From UBA6921 sp031363085 (lineage in GTDB: Bacteria > Pseudomonadota > Gammaproteobacteria > SG8-11): 11,175 nt of DNA. Every line of letters starts with the position of its first letter. Positions within the stretch are counted from its first letter, which is position 1. The position numbers were made by a program, and so were the translations under genes. The stretch spans positions 1-11,175 of the forward strand of contig JANLTU010000144.1 in assembly GCA_031363085.1 (NCBI GenBank). Direction: 5' to 3'. Of the stretch, positions 5,780-10,940 are shown piece by piece. The notes below the pieces were generated by a model. The model was not told the origin of the DNA and ran no database searches. It saw only the letters and a program-made list of their open reading frames with translations.

Positions 5780-7186
5780 ATGCGTGATTTCAGATTACAC
5801 AGTTTTCTGTCTGTTGTTGTCCTCTCGCTGTACGCATGGTTTGCTCCCATAACTTATGCCGAAGAGGCGGCCCCGGCAGCCGCTTCGACGGCCGCAGCAC
5901 CCGTAGTACCGGCCGCCGCACCTGAGGCGGCGAAACCGACGCTGAATTCCGGCGACACAGCGTGGATGTTGACCGCCACCGCGCTGGTGCTGTTCATGAC
6001 CATCCCGGGACTGGCGTTGTTTTACGGCGGCATGGTGCGCTCCAAAAACGTGCTGTCGGTGCTGATGCAATGCTTCGCCATCACCGCACTGGTGACGGTG
6101 TTGTGGGCGCTGCTGGGTTATAGCTTGGCGTTCGACACCACCGGCATGGCCAAAGGCACCATCAACTTTAATTCGTTCATCGGCGGATTCGGCAAAGCGT
6201 TTCTGTCGGGCGTGGGTCGTGACAGTTTAGTGCTGAACGTACCTGAAACCGTGTTCATGACGTTCCAGATGACCTTCGCCATCATCACCCCGGCGTTGAT
6301 CGTCGGCGCGTTTGCGGAGCGCATGAAGTTTTCCGCGATGATGTGGTTTATGGGCGCGTGGCTGATCGTGGTCTACGCCCCCATCGCGCACATGGTCTGG
6401 AGCGGCGACGGCGGCCTGATGTGGGACTGGAGCGTACTCGACTTCGCTGGCGGTACCGTAGTACATATCAACGCCGGCATCGCAGGCTTAGTTGCAGCAC
6501 TGGTGATGGGCAAACGCAAAGGCTTCCCCACCACCGCGATGCCTCCGCATAATGTGACCATGACACTCATCGGCGCCGCTATGTTGTGGGTCGGCTGGTT
6601 TGGTTTCAATGCGGGTAGTGCTGTCGCTGCCAACGGTTCGGCCGGTATGGCTATGGCCGTCACACAAATCGCAACCGCCGCCGCCGCTCTCGCCTGGATG
6701 TTCAGCGAATGGCTGATGCATGGCAAACCCAGCGTCTTGGGCATCGCCTCCGGTGCGGTCGCCGGCTTGGTCGCCATCACACCGGCTTCGGGTACCGCCG
6801 GCCCAATGGGCGCGCTAATCATCGGCTTGGCAGCAGGGGTCGGATGTTTCCTGGCATCTTCAAAACTAAAACGCGCCATGGGATACGATGATTCGTTAGA
6901 CGTGTTCGGTGTACATGCCATCGGCGGCATCATCGGCGCCCTTCTCACAGGCGTGTTCGCTGATTTAGCACTGGGTGGCGGGGGCTTGGGAGCTGGCGTC
7001 ACGTCCATTAGCGCCCAAGTGGCGATTCAATTCAAAGCCATCATGGTCACCGTGATTTACACCAGCATCGTGACCTACATCATCCTTAAGATCGTGGATG
7101 CCCTGGTCGGCTTGCGCGTTACTGAAGAGCAAGAAACCGAAGGCTTGGACCTCGCGTCGCACAACGAGCGCGGTTACAACTTGTAA
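5780..7186 (+). CDS. amtB: Ammonium transporter AmtB
   Basis: This 468-residue inner membrane ammonium channel of the Amt/Mep/Rh family acts as a trimer. It begins with a cleavable signal peptide (about 1-27, ending TYA), as in other proteobacterial AmtB. A long Ala/Pro-rich spacer (28-53) comes before the first of 11 expected membrane helices (WMLTATALVLFMTIPGLALF). Conserved features are GGMVRSKNVL (83-92); AFAERMKF (177-184); DFAGGTVVHINAG (221-233), with Asp221 and pore His229 eight residues apart as in E. coli Asp160/His168; and DVFGVHAIGG (374-383), with the second pore His379. The conserved tail GLDLASHNERGYNL contacts GlnK in the family. AGGAG lies 9 nt before the ATG. It is co-transcribed with glnK and ends at a strong terminator. 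Confidence 0.96.
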   Translation: MRDFRLHSFLSVVVLSLYAWFAPITYAEEAAPAAASTAAAPVVPAAAPEAAKPTLNSGDTAWMLTATALVLFMTIPGLALFYGGMVRSKNVLSVLMQCFAITALVTVLWALLGYSLAFDTTGMAKGTINFNSFIGGFGKAFLSGVGRDSLVLNVPETVFMTFQMTFAIITPALIVGAFAERMKFSAMMWFMGAWLIVVYAPIAHMVWSGDGGLMWDWSVLDFAGGTVVHINAGIAGLVAALVMGKRKGFPTTAMPPHNVTMTLIGAAMLWVGWFGFNAGSAVAANGSAGMAMAVTQIATAAAALAWMFSEWLMHGKPSVLGIASGAVAGLVAITPASGTAGPMGALIIGLAAGVGCFLASSKLKRAMGYDDSLDVFGVHAIGGIIGALLTGVFADLALGGGGLGAGVTSISAQVAIQFKAIMVTVIYTSIVTYIILKIVDALVGLRVTEEQETEGLDLASHNERGYNL

Positions 7187-7205
7187 GTTGGTTTTAGATA
7201 AAAAT

Positions 7206-7233
7206 AAAAAGGGCGCAGGATGCGCCCTTTTTT
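7206..7233. terminator. Bidirectional intrinsic terminator, amtB / CDGSH gene
   Basis: GGGCGC (7211-7216) pairs with GCGCCC (7222-7227) around the loop AGGAT. The stem is flanked by five A's on the left and six T's on the right, giving an 11-bp A/T-extended stem and a T tract in both directions. It lies 20 nt after the amtB stop. On the minus strand it lies about 70 nt after the CDGSH gene and is again followed by T-rich sequence, so it should serve both convergent units. Confidence 0.92.
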
Positions 7234-7303
7234 ATATCCAGAGAGGGACGCCGCAAGAGCGCAAGGATAACCGCAACAACGAATCACTAAAAAAACCGCC
7301 TTG

Positions 7304-7540
7304 CTAAATCTTGTTGTGCGTTCCATCGCAACGCGGCTTGTTGCCGCTGCGCTTGCAACCGCACAACGCCAGCTTGGTTTTTTCAGCCAACTCAAACGGC
7401 ACCGGGCTGAATTCACTCCCCTTGTGCGAGCCGTCGCAAAACGGCTGTTTGGCAGATTTACCGCACGCGCACCAAAAATACTTGCCGGCTTCGAGCTCTA
7501 CCATATAGGGGGACTTCTGTGCAATTACGGGGTCGGCCAT
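7304..7540 (-). CDS. Double-CDGSH iron-sulfur protein
   Basis: This 78-residue soluble protein has two CDGSH zinc-finger-like motifs, each of which ligates a 2Fe-2S cluster with three Cys and one His. The first is CACGKSAKQPFCDGSH (C24, C26, C35, H39) and the second CGCKRSGNKPRCDGTH (C60, C62, C71, H75). Spacing in both matches mitoNEET (C-x-C-x8-C-x3-H). Bacterial proteins of this class are proposed to act in electron transfer or iron/redox handling, but no precise role is established. The ATG at 7538-7540 was chosen because GAGGAG lies 7 nt upstream and the protein then begins MADPVIAQKSPY; an upstream start would add a Cys-rich, non-homologous tail. It is monocistronic, or distantly downstream of the PDZ gene. 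Confidence 0.9.
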   Translation of the reverse strand: MADPVIAQKSPYMVELEAGKYFWCACGKSAKQPFCDGSHKGSEFSPVPFELAEKTKLALCGCKRSGNKPRCDGTHNKI

Positions 7541-7558
7541 GATTTTTCTCCTCAAGGA

Positions 7559-7586
7559 ATTATCAAAAAAAACAGCAGTTGAACAA
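7559..7586 (-). promoter_or_regulatory. Possible sigma-70 promoter of the CDGSH gene
   Basis: On the minus strand TTGTTC (7581-7586), a 16-bp T-rich spacer, and GATAAT (7559-7564) form a -35/-10 pair with a good -10 box and a weak -35. The start would fall near the ribosome binding site, giving a very short leader of roughly 12 nt. Confidence 0.4.
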
Positions 7587-7857
7587 CATAAGCAGCGCGA
7601 CATGTTGAGTCGCCACTTAAAATAAGTACATGCGCTCTACAGCACTTATGCACTTCCTGCGCAGCGCAGGTTAAGACGCAAGTGGGAGGAAAGCGAGCTA
7701 TTCCGATCTCGCCCCCTCGCTAGCTGTGCAAAGTGGAAGCGACCTGCAACGCCACCCGACGCACAACGGCACCGCACTACCCTAACCCGCGAAGGTTGTC
7801 TGTGTTTGACGGGCTAGGATTAAGCGTAAGTGACCAACTTTTTTACGAGGCCGGATT
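7587..7857. other. Non-coding gap rich in inverted repeats
   Basis: No convincing gene was seen between the CDGSH and PDZ genes (317 bp in all); open frames here lack protein character and ribosome sites. The left half contains several inverted repeats: ATAAGT/ACTTAT (7622-7627 with 7644-7649), a near-perfect palindrome at 7656-7670, and AGCGAG/CTCGCT (7692-7697 with 7716-7721). Part of the last can pair instead with CTCGC at 7708-7712, while the overlapping AGCTA (7696-7700) can pair with TAGCT (7721-7725). AACC-CGCGAA-GGTT near 7785-7800 is a minor hairpin. No T tract follows any of them, so no terminator for the PDZ gene was identified. It could be a leader, a small RNA or binding sites. 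Confidence 0.4.
7656..7670. repeat. 15-bp palindrome
   Basis: CCTGCGC-A-GCGCAGG is a perfect 7-bp inverted repeat with a one-base centre, which is more like an operator for a dimeric protein than an RNA hairpin. It lies about 115 bp upstream of the CDGSH start, beyond the predicted promoter. The binding protein, if any, is unknown. Confidence 0.5.
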
Positions 7858-8733
7858 TCAAGGTTTGGCGCTGTCTGCATCCAGATACACGCCCAGCGGG
7901 CCACGCGGGATATACAGGTTCATGGCTTGCCCGTTGCGTAGAATTTCGACCGCCACCGACTCACCAGCGCGCCCACCGGTGGTGGCGTTTTGCAGGTCAC
8001 GCGTGGCAAACATGCGTTTGCCACCGTAGCTCAGCACCACATCGCCGGGCAACAGGCCCGCAGCCTTGGCCGGCGAGCCCTGTAACATTTCGCGGATCAC
8101 CACGCGATTGGATTGATTGGTGGCGTACAGATACGCATCGTAGCCGCTGTCGCCGAGCGAATTATTAATGTCTTGCTTGCGTCCTTCGAGTTTTTCAACT
8201 TCATTGGAGTAACGCACCGTACCCATCCAGCCTTCGCGGATGGCGCGGTCGCGCAGAAACAGCCGATCCATTTCCAGTTGTTCGAGGCGCTCGCGGGTTT
8301 GTTTGACGGTAGTCATGCTCAGGCCCGCCGCGCGCAAGGCATCTTCGTCGAACACCGGCTCGTTGGTCTGGGTCGTGTCCGGTTGTGGCGCTGCGGCGGC
8401 GGGTGCGGCATGCGTGATTGTTGGCGTGCTCTCGACTAATGAGCGCGGGGCAAGTTGGGTTTTTAGCTCATGTAATTCTTTTTCCAGCCGCGCCACGGTC
8501 TGCGCCAGTTGCTGGCGTGCGGCGATTTCTTTTTGCAGCGCTTCGGGCGGATTGCGCGCGTCCAGATTCAGCGCGAGTGCAGCGGCTATTGGGCTTGGGG
8601 TTGTCGCAACCTCGGTGCGTGTATCGACCACCGGAGCGGCGGGTGGATCATCGCGCAGCAAGGCTTGCACACCCATGCCCAAGGCAACGCCGGTGGCGAG
8701 CAGGGTACTGCCGATGAGTAAGGCTTTATTCAT
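7858..8733 (-). CDS. Membrane-anchored PDZ-domain protein
   Basis: This 291-residue protein has an N-terminal hydrophobic segment (ALLIGSTLLATGVALGMGVQALL, 4-26) serving as an anchor or signal, an Ala/Pro-rich stretch, and a coiled coil (about 64-95). A second low-complexity linker (100-127) leads to a helical region (about 130-190, with the motif REGWMGTVRYSNEVEKLEGRK in pieces). A C-terminal PDZ domain (about 198-278) carries EMLQGSPAKAAGLLPGDVVLSYGGKRM, the usual ligand-loop and G-D-V-V core. There is no protease catalytic domain, so it is not DegP- or RseP-like. It resembles adaptor-type periplasmic PDZ proteins such as the C-terminal part of GspC, without other type II secretion genes nearby. 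The ATG start has only a weak AGG upstream. Function is unknown; periplasmic peptide or protein recognition is inference. Confidence 0.8.
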   Translation of the reverse strand: MNKALLIGSTLLATGVALGMGVQALLRDDPPAAPVVDTRTEVATTPSPIAAALALNLDARNPPEALQKEIAARQQLAQTVARLEKELHELKTQLAPRSLVESTPTITHAAPAAAAPQPDTTQTNEPVFDEDALRAAGLSMTTVKQTRERLEQLEMDRLFLRDRAIREGWMGTVRYSNEVEKLEGRKQDINNSLGDSGYDAYLYATNQSNRVVIREMLQGSPAKAAGLLPGDVVLSYGGKRMFATRDLQNATTGGRAGESVAVEILRNGQAMNLYIPRGPLGVYLDADSAKP

Positions 8734-8840
8734 GACCTACAGCGCCGTAAAGCAGTCGAATCAGTCCCTTTGAACATCCGGCATGAACAAAAGTTCGCAG
8801 TCGACAATAAGCGTGAGCATAAGGTTTTTTCCGGTGCAAG

Positions 8841-8849
8841 TGCTATGCT
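8841..8849 (+). promoter_or_regulatory. Possible extended -10 promoter of the four-gene cluster
   Basis: TGCTATGCT is a TG-N-TATGCT extended -10 element about 30 nt before the ATG of the cyclic-nucleotide-binding gene. The hexamer 17 nt upstream (AAGGTT) is a poor -35. It is the best candidate in the 146-bp divergent gap shared with the PDZ gene. Confidence 0.35.
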
Positions 8850-8879
8850 TTTTCAACCTCTCCTTGATGGCGGCGCCCC

Positions 8880-9341
8880 ATGATTAGCCAACTGCTCAAT
8901 ACTTATCTGTTCAAAGATATGGAATACATCGCGCTGCAGGAGATTTCCAAATTTTCCACGCGCCTGCTGCTCAACGACGGCGAGGTGCTAATCCACGAAA
9001 ATGAAACTGAAAATTTTGATGTATTTGTGCTGTGTTCGGGTGCGGTGGAAGTGATATCGAGTAGTTCAGCAGCGGTCAGCAATGACGTGGCGATTTCCAA
9101 ACAGGACATGGAAATTTTCGGTGAGATCAGTTGGATCACGCGCCGCAAGCGCACGGCCACGGTGCGTTGTCGCGGTGAGGTTGAAGCGATTCGCATCAAC
9201 GGAAAAGAGTTTATGCGCTACCTCGAACAGCATCCCAAGGCGGGTTTCGAAGTCATGCATAAAATCGCCTTGTTACTGGCGCAGCGCCTGGTGTCGACTG
9301 ACACCTTACTTAAACAAATTCTCTGGAACAGCACGTTTTGA
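8880..9341 (+). CDS. Stand-alone cyclic nucleotide-binding domain protein
   Basis: This 153-residue protein is made almost entirely of one CRP/cNMP-type beta-roll domain. The strand block GEVLIHENETENFDVFVLCSGAVEV (34-58, read in pieces) is followed by the phosphate-binding cassette FGEISWITRRKRTATV (80-95). Glu82 matches the ribose-binding Glu72 of E. coli CRP, and Arg91-Thr92 sit where CRP has the phosphate-binding Arg82-Ser83, so nucleotide binding is plausible. The C-terminal helix (HPKAGFEVMHKIALLLAQRL) corresponds to the CRP dimer helix. No helix-turn-helix or enzymatic output follows; the protein ends 13 residues later. The ATG at 8880 is forced by an in-frame stop at 8865, yet has no clear Shine-Dalgarno sequence. 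It heads a tight cluster, so it may act as a sensor subunit for a neighbour's product. Confidence 0.85.
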   Translation: MISQLLNTYLFKDMEYIALQEISKFSTRLLLNDGEVLIHENETENFDVFVLCSGAVEVISSSSAAVSNDVAISKQDMEIFGEISWITRRKRTATVRCRGEVEAIRINGKEFMRYLEQHPKAGFEVMHKIALLLAQRLVSTDTLLKQILWNSTF

Positions 9342-9342
9342 T

Positions 9343-9810
9343 ATGAGTATCACCATGTCGCAACCCACGGCCAATGCGCAGGAATTTCTGACCGCGTTTA
9401 ACGGTTCTTTTGCCGGCATGCTGCATTGGCCGCAGCTTGACGATTTATGGCGCGTATTGCGCAACGACCTTGGCGGGCAATGGTATGTCTACGCCGTCGG
9501 CGAACCGCCGCCAACCACGCCGGCGAACGCCGCGCAGGTGGAAAGCTTCATCACGCAGATCGACCAACTACTGCGCCGCGATCATCAGGAAGATTATTGC
9601 GGCGTGGTCTATGTCGACGAACCGCAGCAGCCGCGCTTCATAAAAATCTACGACCCGCACAATCTTGGCGTGTCGTGCGGCTACAGCGACCATCCGCCCT
9701 TGCCGGGCTGGGTGATGTCAAAACATGCGCCCGTAGACTTACAACTGCAAGGTCCATTGCCCGCGCAGCGCAAACGCTGGTGGCAACGAGTGTTTGTCTT
9801 GGGGGAGTAA
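9343..9810 (+). CDS. Uncharacterised soluble protein, 155 aa
   Basis: I do not recognise a named family. The start ATG at 9343 lies one base after the preceding stop (TGA-T-ATG), which suggests coupled translation; ATG 9355 is an alternative, and neither has a clear ribosome site. There is no signal peptide or membrane segment, so it should be cytoplasmic. It looks conserved and structured, with aromatic and Gly/Pro-rich motifs: FAGMLHWPQLDDLW (23-36), GQWYVYAVGEPPPTTP (45-60), a helix FITQIDQLLRRDHQEDYCGV (69-88), VVYVDEPQQPRFIKIYDPHN (88-107), LGVSCG (108-113) and LPGWVM (120-125). Two Cys (86 and 112), His and Asp residues could form a site, but that is only a guess. The neighbours (cNMP domain before, RidA and GNAT after) suggest a shared task. 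Confidence 0.8.
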   Translation: MSITMSQPTANAQEFLTAFNGSFAGMLHWPQLDDLWRVLRNDLGGQWYVYAVGEPPPTTPANAAQVESFITQIDQLLRRDHQEDYCGVVYVDEPQQPRFIKIYDPHNLGVSCGYSDHPPLPGWVMSKHAPVDLQLQGPLPAQRKRWWQRVFVLGE

Positions 9811-9815
9811 ATACT

Positions 9816-10298
9816 GTGAGTGCAGAACAGCGTCTACGCGAGCTCAAGATTACGTTGCCTGCGGCGAGTGCGCCGGCCGCAAATTATGCCAATGCGGTGC
9901 GCAGTGGCAATCTCCTGTTCATTTCCGGCAAGGGGCCTGCCGCCGAAAACGGCGAATTTCCACGCGGCAAACTCGGGCAGAAATTCACCGCTGCAGACGG
10001 CTACCGCCTAGCGCGTTCTGCCGCACTGAACTTGATAGCAACGATACGCGCCGAACTCGGCTCGCTTGATCAGGTCGCTCGCGTGGTCGAGGTACAGGGT
10101 TTTGTCAATTCGACGCCCGAATTTGAGGACCACGCCAAAGTGCTCGACGGCTGCTCGGATGTACTGGTGGATATATTTCAGCAGCGCGGTGTGCATGCAC
10201 GCTCGGTGTTGGGCGCAAGCTCGCTGCGCAAGGGTCTGCCGGTGGTTTTGAAAGCGGTGGTTGAAGTGGTTCCCGCGCGCGCGGGAACTCCCGATTAG
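9816..10298 (+). CDS. RidA/YjgF-family protein
   Basis: This 160-residue cytoplasmic protein of the Rid (YjgF/YER057c/UK114) superfamily belongs to the longer subgroup of about 155 residues. RidA proper hydrolyses reactive enamine/imine intermediates; this subgroup's substrate is not established. Visible signatures are NYANAVRSGNLLFISGKGP (23-41), the long helix AADGYRLARSAALNLIATIR (59-78), VVEVQGFVNSTPEF (90-103), VLDGCSDVLVDIFQQRG (109-125) and HARSVLGASSL (127-137). Arg129 in ARS matches Arg105 of E. coli RidA, needed for deaminase activity. In the last strand (VVLKAVVEV) Lys146 stands where RidA has Glu120, by my hand alignment. The GTG start at 9816 has GGGGGAG overlapping the previous stop (gap 5 nt). 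A longer upstream frame overlaps the preceding gene and was rejected. Confidence 0.9.
   Translation: MSAEQRLRELKITLPAASAPAANYANAVRSGNLLFISGKGPAAENGEFPRGKLGQKFTAADGYRLARSAALNLIATIRAELGSLDQVARVVEVQGFVNSTPEFEDHAKVLDGCSDVLVDIFQQRGVHARSVLGASSLRKGLPVVLKAVVEVVPARAGTPD
10269..10288. repeat. 20-bp perfect palindrome at the 3' end of the RidA gene
   Basis: GTTCCCGCGC followed directly by its reverse complement GCGCGGGAAC. It encodes residues near the C-terminus (VPARAGT) and ends 10 bases before the RidA stop and 20 bases before the GNAT start. As RNA it would be an 8-bp G+C-rich stem with a GCGC loop. It has no T tract. Confidence 0.8.
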
Positions 10299-10308
10299 AG
10301 CCGCGTAC

Positions 10309-10791
10309 ATGGCACAGAACATTCTGATTGAGCGCGCAACATCCGATGCAGCAGCAGTGCTTGCGGTGCTGGTCGGCGAGCTGTTGACCGAAATAATGAA
10401 GGTCATCGGCGTGCCCGCCTTCAACTTCAACCTGATGGAAACCACGCACCGACTGCGCGCATTTATCGAAAACGAAAAATACGTGGTCTTCGCGGCGCGC
10501 AATGGTGTAGACGGCAACGCGCTTGGATTTATCGCGCTGTATGAAAGTTATGCGCTGTACGCGGAAGGCGCATTCGGCACGATACCGGAATTTTACGTCC
10601 GTCCACAGTACCGCTCCAGCGGCGTTGGCCACAGGCTCATCGACACGGCCAAGGCGTTTGGCGTGGAAAAAAACTGGCAGCGCCTCGAAGTGACCACACC
10701 GCCGTTACCGCAATTCAACAACACGCTTCGATTTTATGAGCGCGAGCAATTTACCATCACCGGCGGAAGAAAATTAAAAGTCACGTTATGA
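10309..10791 (+). CDS. GNAT-family N-acetyltransferase
   Basis: This 160-residue protein has the GNAT fold, which transfers the acetyl group of acetyl-CoA to an amine. Motif A is visible as TIPEFYVRPQYRSSGVGHRL (91-110); the loop R102-S-S-G-V-G107 matches the R/Q-x-x-G-x-G/A pyrophosphate-binding signature, followed by the helix IDTAKAFGVEKNW. Motif B follows as RLEVTTPP, and the C-terminal NNTLRFYEREQF is the typical alpha4 region with its Tyr (Y143), the usual general-acid position. The N-terminal half (helix AVLAVLVGELLTEIMKVIG) probably forms the acceptor site; the substrate cannot be inferred. The ATG at 10309 gives the standard N-terminus NILIERATSDAAAV. It starts 10 nt after the RidA stop with only a weak ribosome site, so it is probably translated by coupling. 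Confidence 0.9.
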   Translation: MAQNILIERATSDAAAVLAVLVGELLTEIMKVIGVPAFNFNLMETTHRLRAFIENEKYVVFAARNGVDGNALGFIALYESYALYAEGAFGTIPEFYVRPQYRSSGVGHRLIDTAKAFGVEKNWQRLEVTTPPLPQFNNTLRFYEREQFTITGGRKLKVTL

Positions 10792-10802
10792 GCCTACAAG
10801 GC

Positions 10803-10823
10803 TGATCATTCGGGATTGATCAT
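10803..10823. repeat. Paired TGATCAT motifs at the insertion border
   Basis: TGATCAT occurs twice, at 10803-10809 and 10817-10823, separated by 7 nt. Because TGATCA is its own complement, the two copies can also form a hairpin. They lie between the GNAT stop and the proposed left end of the insertion sequence. No T tract follows, so it is a poor terminator. Confidence 0.5.
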
Positions 10824-10940
10824 CCTAAAAACGGCAGTTGAAACTTGCTCTGCTAAGCTAACCGTAGGCGGCGCTTGGGATTTCGCCGTAAATTTGGGTT
10901 AGGGAGGACTCACCCGAGGGGTGAAGCAAAACGTAAAGCG

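Noticed and set aside
6373..7008. Open frame of 211 codons on the minus strand inside amtB
   Set aside because: It is the antisense shadow of a well-recognised AmtB; the translation is a Pro/Ala/Met-rich run without domain character, and there is no ribosome site.
7733..8029. Plus-strand open frame starting in the gap and entering the PDZ gene
   Set aside because: Its second half is antisense to the PDZ domain; the first half is low in hydrophobic periodicity and has no ribosome site.
9447..9815. N-terminal extension of the RidA frame
   Set aside because: It overlaps the 155-aa gene in another frame, and the translation is an Arg/Ala-rich shadow. GTG at 9816 has a strong Shine-Dalgarno sequence and gives the normal N-terminus.
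10800..10830. TGATCA hairpin as a terminator of the GNAT gene
   Set aside because: The stem is A+T rich and is followed by TAAAAA instead of a T tract; in the other direction no gene ends here.
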